From Firmicutes bacterium UBA2116 (GTDB lineage Bacteria; Bacillota; Clostridia; Tissierellales; Sedimentibacteraceae): a stretch of 64,000 nt of DNA. The notes beneath the pieces were generated by a model that was given only the letters and a program-made list of their open reading frames with translations, was not told where the DNA came from and did no database searches. The translations under genes and the position numbers were made by a program. This document shows positions 16,819 to 25,053 of the stretch, piece by piece; the stretch's first letter is position 1; each line of letters starts with the position of its first letter. Where the stretch lies: positions 205,055 through 269,054 of the forward strand of contig DCYG01000007.1 in assembly GCA_002331025.1 (NCBI GenBank), written 5' to 3'.

Positions 16819-17145
16819 ATGGAAAGAAAGAAAAAAGCAAAAGTAAAAATCACAGTATTAAAAACTTTATATCATGAGGATCTGGTTAAAGAATATTTAT
16901 TACCCGATCAGCAGGCAGCATACGGTCCTTGCTATCGCCACCACGTCGGGCAGGAATTCATTATTGACAGCTTTGATAAGCCGGAAGGGTTTTGTTCTTG
17001 GGCATGGTCGGATATACACAGAGAGTTTATTTCCGTGATGTTCAATGCCGATTTTCCAAACTTTAAAGATGAAGGGACTATCATCGCAACCTGTACTGAT
17101 GGCTTAAGACCGGTTGTGTTCAAGGTAGAGAGGATTGATTATTAA
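16819..17145 (+). CDS. TIGR04076-like small protein
   Basis: A 108-residue protein resembling the TIGR04076 family of anaerobes. Visible conserved-type features are VKITVLKTLYHEDLV at the start, YGPCYRHHVGQEFII, PEGFCSWAWSDI and ATCTDGLRPVVFKV; three cysteines are spread along it. The family has no known function. AAAAGGAG lies upstream of the ATG. It is the last gene of the transporter/AOR cluster, 95 bases after livF, so it may act on the same pathway. Confidence 0.65.
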   Translation: MERKKKAKVKITVLKTLYHEDLVKEYLLPDQQAAYGPCYRHHVGQEFIIDSFDKPEGFCSWAWSDIHREFISVMFNADFPNFKDEGTIIATCTDGLRPVVFKVERIDY

Positions 17146-17233
17146 TTAATGTTAAAATAGCGAAAGATATCTTTTGCGGTAATCATAGAAAATATGAAAA
17201 ACTAATTACGTTGAAAAAAATGTAAATATGAAA

Positions 17234-17281
17234 AAAACCTCAGTGGAAGAATATATTTTAAGATACTGGGGTTTTGATTAT
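17234..17281 (+). terminator. Possible terminator of the transporter/AOR cluster
   Basis: AAAACCTCAGT (17234-17244) can pair with ACTGGGGTTTT (17265-17275, one G-U pair) around a 20-base A+T-rich loop; a weak T-rich tail follows. From here to 17450 I see no gene. Confidence 0.4.
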
Positions 17282-17453
17282 TAAAAGACTAAGCTTAAAA
17301 ATGTAATATCTTCTGCACATATTGACCTGCTTAAATTTTTTGAAACGCATTTTAAAGAATTCCTGAGTCCTGCTTCAATACCGAAAGCATCCCAAGATGC
17401 AAGCCTGTATCAGAAGTTTCCGATTTAACCTTTAAGCAGTATTTAAAATTGTA

Positions 17454-17503
17454 TTGCGAATGTAAAATTTATGTGTTATAATTTTATCGCGTGGTATATA
17501 CCA
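17454..17503 (+). promoter_or_regulatory. Promoter and dre-like operator of the frl operon
   Basis: TTGCGA (17454-17459) and TATAAT (17477-17482) are 17 bases apart. Just after the expected start point lies the palindrome TGGTATATACCA (17492-17503), the same shape as the TGGT-N4-ACCA sites used by HutC/NagR/DasR-type GntR repressors. This fits autorepression by the regulator encoded immediately downstream. Confidence 0.7.
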
Positions 17504-17514
17504 GCATACCAATT

Positions 17515-18267
17515 ATGAAAGAGTGTGATACTATCAAAAATAAATCATACATACCTCCGGCTTATATTCAAATCAGGGATATCCTTGTAGAGAAAATAAA
17601 TTCCGGTGAATTTAAAAGTGACAGTCAGTTACCGTCAGAGAGGGAACTGAGCGAAATATATAAGATTAGCAGGATGACTGCAAGGAATGCGCTTACACAG
17701 CTTGTGGACTCCGGGTATGCCTACAGACTTAAAGGAAAAGGTACGTTTGTAAGATTTCCAAAAATCGAGAGAGATTTTGTCAGGCTCAGCGGTTTTTCTC
17801 AAATGTTGAAGTCGAAAGGAATCAAGCCCGGTAACAAAATTGTAAAGTCGGGAATTATTGTGGCTGATAAAAAAATAGCCTCATTGTTGGAAACAACAAT
17901 GGGAACGAAGGTTTATGAGATTGTCCGTATAAGATATGGAAATGATATCGCACTGGCATTGGAGTATTCTTATTTACCTGTAAATCTGTTTGACAATTTG
18001 CTGCAATATGATTTTGAAAAGGATTCGCTGTACAAGGTTATAGAAGAAAATTACAACTACAAGCTAAAATACTCCAAACAATGGATAAAAATAATTACCT
18101 TAAATAAAGAAGAATCTAAATTATTAAATGTGAAAGAAAATACGCCGGCATTTTTGTTGGAATCTATATCATACGACATGGATGAAAAAGTCGTAGAATC
18201 TACATTATCATTAAATATTGGTGATAAAACAGCCTTTTATACCGAGCTGTGGCCAAGTAATATTTAA
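17515..18267 (+). CDS. GntR-family (HutC type) regulator of the fructoselysine operon
   Basis: A 250-residue protein. Residues 10-80 form the winged-helix domain (QLPSERELSEIYKISRMTARNALTQL) and residues 95-245 the UTRA ligand domain. HutC-type regulators commonly bind sugar phosphates, so fructoselysine 6-phosphate or glucoselysine 6-phosphate is a natural inducer; this corresponds to FrlR in function. I prefer the ATG at 17515, because the GTG at 17491 would start within the operator at the transcription start. Neither has a strong ribosome site. It leads the frl operon, 23 bases before the ATPase gene. Confidence 0.85.
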   Translation: MKECDTIKNKSYIPPAYIQIRDILVEKINSGEFKSDSQLPSERELSEIYKISRMTARNALTQLVDSGYAYRLKGKGTFVRFPKIERDFVRLSGFSQMLKSKGIKPGNKIVKSGIIVADKKIASLLETTMGTKVYEIVRIRYGNDIALALEYSYLPVNLFDNLLQYDFEKDSLYKVIEENYNYKLKYSKQWIKIITLNKEESKLLNVKENTPAFLLESISYDMDEKVVESTLSLNIGDKTAFYTELWPSNI

Positions 18268-18290
18268 ATAAATAAAAAATGAGGTGGAAG

Positions 18291-19361
18291 ATGTCTGATT
18301 CGATTGTTTCTTTAATAGATGTTGAAAAAAGTTTCGGGAAAAATAAAGTTGTTAAGAAAATGAATGTTGAAATAAAGGAAGGGGAATTTCTGACTTTGCT
18401 CGGACCTTCGGGATGCGGGAAAACTACCACCCTGAGAATGATCGCAGGGTTTGAAGAAGCCACTTCCGGAGCAATCAAGGTTCAGGGAGAAAGTGTTGAA
18501 GATAAGGAGCCTTTTGAAAGAGATGTAAATACGGTTTTTCAGAACTATGCTCTTTTTCCGCATATGAGCGTATTTGATAATGTAGCTTATGGCTTGAAAA
18601 TCAGAAAAAGACCCAAGGATGAAATAACAAAACGAGTTAATGAAATGCTGGATCTTGTTCAGCTTAATGGATATGAAAACAGAAAGCCCGATGCACTTTC
18701 CGGAGGACAAAAGCAAAGAGTCGCAATCGCCAGAGCTCTCATAAATAATCCTAAGGTTCTGTTGTTGGATGAGCCTCTTGGTGCACTGGATCTCAAGCTT
18801 AGAAAGCAGATGCAGGTAGAGCTGAAAAGACTGCAAAAAAAGCTTGGAATTACTTTTGTTTATGTTACTCATGATCAAGAAGAAGCTCTTACGATGAGTG
18901 ACAGAATAGCGGTAATGAATGAAGGCGTGATAGAACAGCTTGCAACGCCCAGAGAGATTTATGACAGACCTCTTACCAAATTTGTAGCAGGCTTTATCGG
19001 AGAATCTAATATTTTCGACGGTAAAGTCATAGATTTACATGATGGAATTTTAGACGTTGAAACCGCAGCGGGCACAATGAAGGTAAAGGGAAGCGGATTT
19101 GATGCGGGTGAGAATATCCACGTGTCAATAAGGCCGGAGTATGTAAAGGTGAGCATCAATCCTGCGGAGGGATTTGATCTCAAGGGTAATGTCAAGGATT
19201 ATATATACATGGGAACGGTTGTAAAAACATCTGTTGACTTAAAAGATAATACTGAAATAAAGTATTCCCGATTTGAAAAGGATGAAGATTTCAAAGAAGG
19301 AGATTCTGTAAACATATATTGGAATCCTGAAAGAGCTGTTGCCATAAAGGCTAAAAAGTAG
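18291..19361 (+). CDS. Polyamine-type ABC ATPase (PotA-like)
   Basis: A 356-residue ATPase with Walker A GPSGCGKTT, signature LSGGQKQRVAIARAL, Walker B VLLLDEPLGALD and H-loop VTHDQEEA, followed by a C-terminal TOBE domain (from about residue 280). This is the PotA class for spermidine/putrescine importers. The ATG at 18291 has GAGGTGG upstream. Its location between the regulator and frlBCD suggests that the imported substrate here is an Amadori compound such as fructoselysine, which has a polyamine-like lysine side. Confidence 0.92.
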   Translation: MSDSIVSLIDVEKSFGKNKVVKKMNVEIKEGEFLTLLGPSGCGKTTTLRMIAGFEEATSGAIKVQGESVEDKEPFERDVNTVFQNYALFPHMSVFDNVAYGLKIRKRPKDEITKRVNEMLDLVQLNGYENRKPDALSGGQKQRVAIARALINNPKVLLLDEPLGALDLKLRKQMQVELKRLQKKLGITFVYVTHDQEEALTMSDRIAVMNEGVIEQLATPREIYDRPLTKFVAGFIGESNIFDGKVIDLHDGILDVETAAGTMKVKGSGFDAGENIHVSIRPEYVKVSINPAEGFDLKGNVKDYIYMGTVVKTSVDLKDNTEIKYSRFEKDEDFKEGDSVNIYWNPERAVAIKAKK

Positions 19362-19374
19362 TGTGGAGGGCCAT

Positions 19375-20241
19375 ATGCAAAAAAATACTTTTAAACGAAA
19401 AACACTGCCGGCCATAGCTATGGCCGGACCGGTTTCTTTATGGATGATTTTATTTGTAACACTGCCCATGCTGTATATTATTTATATAAGCTTTATGTCC
19501 AGAGGGGTGTTTGGCGACGTTGTATATAAATTTTCATTGGAAAGCTATGAGACATTACTGGACAGCACATATTTTAAAGTTATAGTAAAATCCATAAAGG
19601 CTGCATTTATAACCACGGTTTTATGTATTCTTATAGGATATCCGTTTGCGTATTACATTGCGAAAAAACCAAAGGAAGTAGCGTCAAAGCTTATAATGCT
19701 TATTATGATTCCTTTCTGGACAAACTCTTTGATGAGACTTAACAGCTGGCTTCTTTTGTTTCAGACAAGCGGACCTGTAAATAACTTTCTTATGAGCACG
19801 GGTTTTATAGACACACCTATGAGCTTTGTATATACGGATGGTCTTGTAATGGTTGGTATGATAACAAATATGCTTCCGTTTGCGGTGCTCCCCATGTACA
19901 GCTCAATTGAAAAATTAAGCAAATCTCTTCTGGAAGCATCGGCAGATCTCGGTGCCTCCGGGCGCACTACATTTTTCAATATAACACTGCCTCTTACATT
20001 TCCGGGGATATTCTCTTCGATAATATTAGTATTTATACCTTCTCTTGGAATATATACCGTAACGGACATGCTCGGCGGCGGAAAAGTCCTGTATATAGGA
20101 AATATTATTAAAAACCAATTCGGGTCAATACGAAACTGGCCTCTTGGGGCCGCTCTTTCCGTACTATTGATTGTTATAACGGGATTGCTTATTTATATAT
20201 ACACCAGATTTGCAAAGATTGAAGATATGGAGGTGTTGTAA
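19375..20241 (+). CDS. Polyamine-type ABC permease (PotB-like)
   Basis: A 288-residue membrane protein with six predicted helices and the coupling loop EASADLGASGRTTFFNITLPLTFPGI. GGAGGG precedes the ATG at 19375 at short spacing. It pairs with the PotC-like permease that follows directly. Confidence 0.92.
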   Translation: MQKNTFKRKTLPAIAMAGPVSLWMILFVTLPMLYIIYISFMSRGVFGDVVYKFSLESYETLLDSTYFKVIVKSIKAAFITTVLCILIGYPFAYYIAKKPKEVASKLIMLIMIPFWTNSLMRLNSWLLLFQTSGPVNNFLMSTGFIDTPMSFVYTDGLVMVGMITNMLPFAVLPMYSSIEKLSKSLLEASADLGASGRTTFFNITLPLTFPGIFSSIILVFIPSLGIYTVTDMLGGGKVLYIGNIIKNQFGSIRNWPLGAALSVLLIVITGLLIYIYTRFAKIEDMEVL

Positions 20242-21069
20242 ATGAGTATCTCAAGAAAACAAAAAAGTAAAAGACGGCAGGAGCTTCTCGGAACAATTTA
20301 CTCAATTGCCATATACACCGTACTGTATATTCCGGTATTTGTAATGATGATGTTTTCATTTAACAATCAAAGATACAATTATTACTGGAACGGCTTTACT
20401 ACTCAGTGGTATGCAAAATTATTTACTAACTCAGCCGTTATCGGAAGCTTATGGTACTCGGTGATAATTGCAGTATTAGCAACTGTGATCTCTGTTACAA
20501 TAGGCACGATCGGTGCTCTCGGATTAAAGAAATATGAATTCAGAGGAAAGAAATTCATTAACAATATGCTTTACATACCTATAATAGTTCCCGAAATTGT
20601 TATGGCGGTTGCACTGCTTATTATATTCATAAAAATAGGCTTGTCTCTGGGAATGGGAACCATATTAATAGGTCACTGCACTTTCTGCATACCTTATGCG
20701 GTAGTTACAATCAAGGGACGCATAAGCGGTGACGGCTACAGCCTTGAGGAGGCATCCATGGATCTTGGTGCCAACAGAATCAGGACATTTTTAAACGTAA
20801 CTCTTCCGAACATTATGCCCGGAGTAATGAGTGCGGCGTTTTTGTCATTTACTCTTTCAATAGATGACGTTGTAATGAGTAATATGCTTGCAGGCGCAAA
20901 AAATTCAACATTGCCGGTTTTGATTCTTTCAATGAACAAGACAGGAGTTACGCCTGATGTCAATGCGCTCACAACAATCATGATTCTATTCATTGTTATA
21001 GCAATGATTTTGAATAATTTTATCAGAAATGCGTTAAAGAAACGCGAAAAAATGGAGGAAAACATATGA
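20242..21069 (+). CDS. Polyamine-type ABC permease (PotC-like)
   Basis: A 275-residue membrane protein with about six helices and the coupling loop EASMDLGANRIRTFLNVTLPNIMPGV. Its ATG follows the stop of the PotB-like gene without a gap, and its last bases overlap the binding-protein start (ATGA), so translation of the set is coupled. Confidence 0.92.
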   Translation: MSISRKQKSKRRQELLGTIYSIAIYTVLYIPVFVMMMFSFNNQRYNYYWNGFTTQWYAKLFTNSAVIGSLWYSVIIAVLATVISVTIGTIGALGLKKYEFRGKKFINNMLYIPIIVPEIVMAVALLIIFIKIGLSLGMGTILIGHCTFCIPYAVVTIKGRISGDGYSLEEASMDLGANRIRTFLNVTLPNIMPGVMSAAFLSFTLSIDDVVMSNMLAGAKNSTLPVLILSMNKTGVTPDVNALTTIMILFIVIAMILNNFIRNALKKREKMEENI

Positions 21070-22124
21070 AAAAACTTATTTCCATGCTATTAATCTCAGT
21101 TTTAATCATGGGGCTTTTTACAGGCTGTGGATCCGGTACCGATTCTGCTAAAGGCGGAAATGCAGAACCGAGCACGGAGCTCAATATCTATATGTGGCAG
21201 CAATACATATCTGATGATTTGATTGCTAAATTTGAAAAAGATAACAATGCTAAAGTAAATCTGTCATACATGAGTGATAACGCAGATGCGATTACCAAGC
21301 TTACGGCAGGCGGCGGACAAGAGTATGACCTTATAATGACATGTGATGCTTATATGGAATCACTTGTAGAAGGCGGATATGTTGAAAAGATAAACTTTGA
21401 AAATATTCCAAATGCGAAAAATATAAATGAATCATACTGGACTGCTAAAGAATACTGTGTACCGTACCTGATGAACTATATTTACATAGTTTATAACAAG
21501 GACACGAGTCCTGTTGAAATAAAGAGCTACAATGATCTTATAAATCCTGCATTAAAGGGACAGATAGCTTCAATAGACGGTGCCAGAAACCTGTTTCCTA
21601 TAGCCCTTGTTGCTCTCGGTTATGACCCTAACTCAATAAACGAAAATGAAATAGCAGAAGCGTATGAGTGGCTTGTGAAATACAACGATAATGTTGTGGC
21701 ATACGGAAATGCCGAGCAAAATCTTACAAACGGAACTGCATCCGTTGCATTCACATACGACGGAAATGCTTCATGGGCTATGTCAGAGCTTGGAGATAAA
21801 AATAATCTTGTAATAGCTGACTTTGAAAAGGATCCGGTACAGCTTGGTTTTGACCTTTATGTAGTGCCGAAGGGAGCTAAGCATGTGGATCTTGCGGAAA
21901 AATTCCTTAACTACATCACTGACCCTGAGGTTATGGCTGCAAACCTTGTAGAATATCCATATTCATGCCCGAATGATGCAGCGGTGGAAGCGGCTTCTGA
22001 CGATTACAAAAATGACCCTGCAAGAGATTTTGCTTACAAGGAAAATGTGTTTTTCCAAAAGGATGTAGGAAACGTAATTACAATATACAATGACTATTAT
22101 CAGAAATTAAAGGTTGGGGAATAA
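21066..22124 (+). CDS. Polyamine-type substrate-binding lipoprotein (PotD-like)
   Basis: A 352-residue extracellular binding protein. Residues 1-20 are a lipoprotein signal with Cys21 as anchor (FTGC). The mature start ELNIYMWQQYISDDLIAKFEKD is typical of PotD/PotF. In this operon it most likely binds fructoselysine or a related Amadori product and not free polyamine; that is inference from context and could be tested by binding assays. Overlap with the preceding permease gene is 4 bases. Confidence 0.92.
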   Translation: MKKLISMLLISVLIMGLFTGCGSGTDSAKGGNAEPSTELNIYMWQQYISDDLIAKFEKDNNAKVNLSYMSDNADAITKLTAGGGQEYDLIMTCDAYMESLVEGGYVEKINFENIPNAKNINESYWTAKEYCVPYLMNYIYIVYNKDTSPVEIKSYNDLINPALKGQIASIDGARNLFPIALVALGYDPNSINENEIAEAYEWLVKYNDNVVAYGNAEQNLTNGTASVAFTYDGNASWAMSELGDKNNLVIADFEKDPVQLGFDLYVVPKGAKHVDLAEKFLNYITDPEVMAANLVEYPYSCPNDAAVEAASDDYKNDPARDFAYKENVFFQKDVGNVITIYNDYYQKLKVGE

Positions 22125-22149
22125 TTAAGTTAAACAGGAGAACATAATA

Positions 22150-23145
22150 ATGTTAAAATTTGACGAACAGAAGCAATTGGACAGCGTTAACGGAGCATTG
22201 GCTCTCAGAAAAGAAATAGAGTCCATTGTAGACGGAATTTGTAATAAAGGATATAAGAACATCTGCTGGCTTGGTATAGGCGGGACGTATGCGTCCGTTC
22301 TGCAGGCCGAGGTGCATATGAAGGAAAGATCGGCAATAAATTTCTTTGTAGAAAATGCGGCAGAATACATTACCACCGGAAACAAAAAGGTGGGAGAAGG
22401 CACCATAGTGGTTATTTCTTCTGTTACGGGAAGTACAGAAGAAATGATTGACGGAGTAAAAAAGGCTAAGGAAGCAGGTGCCGAAGTTATAGGATTTGTT
22501 GATTATCCGGATACTACGCTGGCTAAAATGGCTGATTATCTCATATCATATCCGAAAAATGAGCAGCTTAAATTTTTTATGACTGCCGACAGATTTATGT
22601 ATAATGCCGGAGAATTCGAAGAATATAATGAGCTTTATGCTGAGCTTGACGCACATCTTGCACAGGGACTTGCAGATGTTGAAAAATCAGCCGATGAACT
22701 GGGAGAGAGACTGGCAAGGAAGCATATGAATGACAGTATACATTATTTTGTTGGGGCAGGAAATCAGTATGGTGCAACGTACTCCTATGCAATGTGCTAT
22801 TGGGAGGAGCAGCACTGGATAAGGACAAAATCTATTCACAGTGCGGAATTTTTCCATGGCATGTTTGAAATTGTTGACAGGGATACTGCTGTTACGGTGT
22901 TTGTGGGAGAAGATTCTCAAAGAGCACTCAGCGAAAGAGTTGCAAATTTTTTACCGAGAATATGTGCAAATTACAATATAATTGATACAAAGGATTATGA
23001 ACTCAAGGGGATAAGTGATAAATTCAGGGGACATCTTTCTCATCTGCTTATGAGAGTAATAACTTCAAGAATAGATGTTCACTTGGAAAGACTAAATTGT
23101 CACCCTATGGAGATAAGACGATACTACAGACAGCTTGACTATTAA
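22150..23145 (+). CDS. frlB: Fructoselysine 6-phosphate deglycase (FrlB), SIS family
   Basis: A 331-residue protein with two SIS (sugar isomerase) domains; the first holds WLGIGGTYAS and VISSVTGSTEEM, the second holds YFVGAGNQYGATYSYAM and HSAEFFHGMFE. FrlB splits fructoselysine 6-phosphate into glucose 6-phosphate and lysine. Assignment rests on the SIS architecture plus adjacency to frlC and frlD. It could act on another fructosamine phosphate. It is followed by an in-operon terminator hairpin. Confidence 0.85.
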   Translation: MLKFDEQKQLDSVNGALALRKEIESIVDGICNKGYKNICWLGIGGTYASVLQAEVHMKERSAINFFVENAAEYITTGNKKVGEGTIVVISSVTGSTEEMIDGVKKAKEAGAEVIGFVDYPDTTLAKMADYLISYPKNEQLKFFMTADRFMYNAGEFEEYNELYAELDAHLAQGLADVEKSADELGERLARKHMNDSIHYFVGAGNQYGATYSYAMCYWEEQHWIRTKSIHSAEFFHGMFEIVDRDTAVTVFVGEDSQRALSERVANFLPRICANYNIIDTKDYELKGISDKFRGHLSHLLMRVITSRIDVHLERLNCHPMEIRRYYRQLDY

Positions 23146-23166
23146 GAGCTTGTCATCAACCTTACC

Positions 23167-23199
23167 GGCTGCTTCTTAATTATGAAGCAGCCTATTTTT
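23167..23199 (+). terminator. Terminator hairpin inside the frl operon
   Basis: GGCTGCTTC (23167-23175) pairs exactly with GAAGCAGCC (23184-23192), followed by TATTTTT. It sits between frlB and frlC, so it would reduce expression of frlC and frlD relative to the transporter and frlB. Confidence 0.75.
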
Positions 23200-23219
23200 C
23201 ACTTATGAAGGGAGATTTT

Positions 23220-24041
23220 ATGCAGGTTGGAATATTTACGTCGGGATATCAGCGCAGTGATGCGGAGGATATCTTCAGAGACGCTAAAAGATTTGGATAC
23301 GACTACATTGAGCTGTGGGGAGGCCGTCCTCATGCATATGCATATGACCTTAAAAGAGGGCAAACGGATAAATTGCTGAGTCTCAGGGATAAATATGAAA
23401 TTCCCATAAAGGTGTTTACGCCGGAGCACAATGCATATCCGTACAATTACATGATCGGTGACGAATATCAAAGAAAAGAATCAATCGAATATCTTAAAAC
23501 CGCAATAGAAATGGGCAAGGCCCTCGGAGCGGAATACACGGTAATATCTGCCGGCCATGCCGGCTATGGAGCCACAAGGAAAAAAATATGGGAAAGACTG
23601 TGCAAAAGCATCAGAGAACTGGTTGATTATGCGCAGGAAAAAGAACACATGCTTCTTATTGAAGCGCTTACTCCGTATGAATCCAATGTCTGTACAACAG
23701 CAAATGACCTTTGTGACATAATCGAGTACATTGATTCACCGTATTTTGGTGCAATGTGCGATATTGTTCCCGCCTTTGTGCAGCAGGAAACTATAATGAG
23801 TTATTTCAGGAAGCTCGGAAAAAATCTTAAGCATCTTCACATAATTGACAGCGACGGAAGCAGTGACACTCACCTTATGCCCGGAGACGGAAGCATTCCG
23901 CTTAAGGAGCTTATGGAGGAAATCCGAGATTACGGATATAATGAAGGCGCAACCATAGAGTTAGTTACGGCATATATAAATGAACCGTCATTATATGCAA
24001 AAAAGGCAATAGACAGATTTAAGAAAATAACAGAGCATTGA
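23220..24041 (+). CDS. frlC: Fructoselysine 3-epimerase (FrlC), sugar epimerase TIM barrel
   Basis: A 273-residue AP-endonuclease-2/xylose-isomerase-like TIM barrel. The opening MQVGIFTSGYQRSDAEDIF and IELWGGRPHAYAYD are FrlC-like; metal ligands are probably in LLIEALTPYESN, FGAMCDIVP, LKHLHIIDSDG and EGATIELVT. FrlC interconverts psicoselysine and fructoselysine, widening the range of Amadori compounds used. The ATG at 23220 has AAGGGAG upstream; the ATG at 23205 lies within that site region. Confidence 0.88.
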   Translation: MQVGIFTSGYQRSDAEDIFRDAKRFGYDYIELWGGRPHAYAYDLKRGQTDKLLSLRDKYEIPIKVFTPEHNAYPYNYMIGDEYQRKESIEYLKTAIEMGKALGAEYTVISAGHAGYGATRKKIWERLCKSIRELVDYAQEKEHMLLIEALTPYESNVCTTANDLCDIIEYIDSPYFGAMCDIVPAFVQQETIMSYFRKLGKNLKHLHIIDSDGSSDTHLMPGDGSIPLKELMEEIRDYGYNEGATIELVTAYINEPSLYAKKAIDRFKKITEH

Positions 24042-24048
24042 GGATATT

Positions 24049-24846
24049 ATGGATAAAAAAATAAGTATAGCCGCAGTTGGCGACAATTGCATAGATTTTT
24101 ATGATAATACAGGTGAATATTATGCCGGCGGAAATCCGGTCAATGTTGCGGTATATGTAAAAAGGATGAACGGAAATTCATCATATACAGGTGTTGTCGG
24201 CAATGATGATTACGGAAGGTTTATGATTGAAGCCATAACCACAAAGGGTGTTGATACATCTCATATTAAAATTTTAGACGGTAAGACTGCAATCACACAC
24301 GTTGAAATCAAAAATGGAGACAGAATTCTGGGTGAATATGAAGAAGGCGTAATGGCAGACTTCAAACTGACAGAAGAAGATATAGATTTTTTGTGCAGCC
24401 ATGATTTGGTTGTAACCGGCATATGGGGAATGATCGAATCGGAATTGTATAAAATTAAGAGCAGGAGAGTGCCTGTTGCTTTTGATTTTGCGGATAAGCT
24501 TGATCATGAAATAACACAAAAGGCTGTACCCTTCGTGGACTACGCATTTTTTTCCTGCGACAGCAAAAGTGACGAAGAATTGTATGAGTTTATGAAATTT
24601 ATCAAATCCAAAGGTCCGGGCATAGTAGTTGTTACGAGAGGTGAAAAAGGGAGTATTGCTTATGACGGCAACGAGTTCAGCAGCTTCGGAATAATAGAGT
24701 GCGAAGTAATAGACAGCATGGGTGCGGGAGACAGCTATATAGCCGGATTTCTTATGGGTATCCTTGAAGAAAAATCTATTGAGGATTGCATGAAAAAAGG
24801 TGCTTTGAGCAGCAGTGAAACAATAGGATATTTTGGTGCTTGGTAG
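24049..24846 (+). CDS. frlD: Fructoselysine 6-kinase (FrlD), PfkB family
   Basis: A 265-residue PfkB/ribokinase-fold kinase. The N-terminal YYAGGNPVNVAVYVKRMNG is the substrate-binding signature, and SMGAGDSYIAGFLMGIL carries the catalytic Asp of the family (GAGD). FrlD phosphorylates fructoselysine at C6, making the substrate of FrlB. It is the last recognisable frl gene, and no clear terminator follows. Confidence 0.9.
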   Translation: MDKKISIAAVGDNCIDFYDNTGEYYAGGNPVNVAVYVKRMNGNSSYTGVVGNDDYGRFMIEAITTKGVDTSHIKILDGKTAITHVEIKNGDRILGEYEEGVMADFKLTEEDIDFLCSHDLVVTGIWGMIESELYKIKSRRVPVAFDFADKLDHEITQKAVPFVDYAFFSCDSKSDEELYEFMKFIKSKGPGIVVVTRGEKGSIAYDGNEFSSFGIIECEVIDSMGAGDSYIAGFLMGILEEKSIEDCMKKGALSSSETIGYFGAW

Positions 24847-25053
24847 GGATTTTTGGTTAAACTATTGACTTTTTACTGAAATTGTGTTAAACCTAAAAAT
24901 GATTTATTATAATATATATTTTCGCGATTTATAACAGATACATATTAATGATTTGATTATAAAGCTTGAAAATAGGCAGAATATTATTATAAATAAAATA
25001 GTTCAGTAAAAGATATTTTACAAAAAATTTTATTAACTGAAAGGAACAAGAAA
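24847..25053. other. A+T-rich intergenic region between frlD and the dipeptide importer
   Basis: 207 bases with no gene. A TATAAT at 24908-24913 could be a promoter -10 for the dpp operon, but no -35 at proper spacing stands out. Confidence 0.4.

Noticed and set aside
17281..17453. Possible gene remnant before the frl promoter
   Set aside because: Short stretches look coding-like (for example around 17300-17430), but stops in every frame and no recognisable motif leave nothing to support.
18312..18878. A 188-codon leftward frame inside the PotA-like gene
   Set aside because: It is a shadow of a gene whose ATPase motifs are complete; no ribosome site or recognisable domain.
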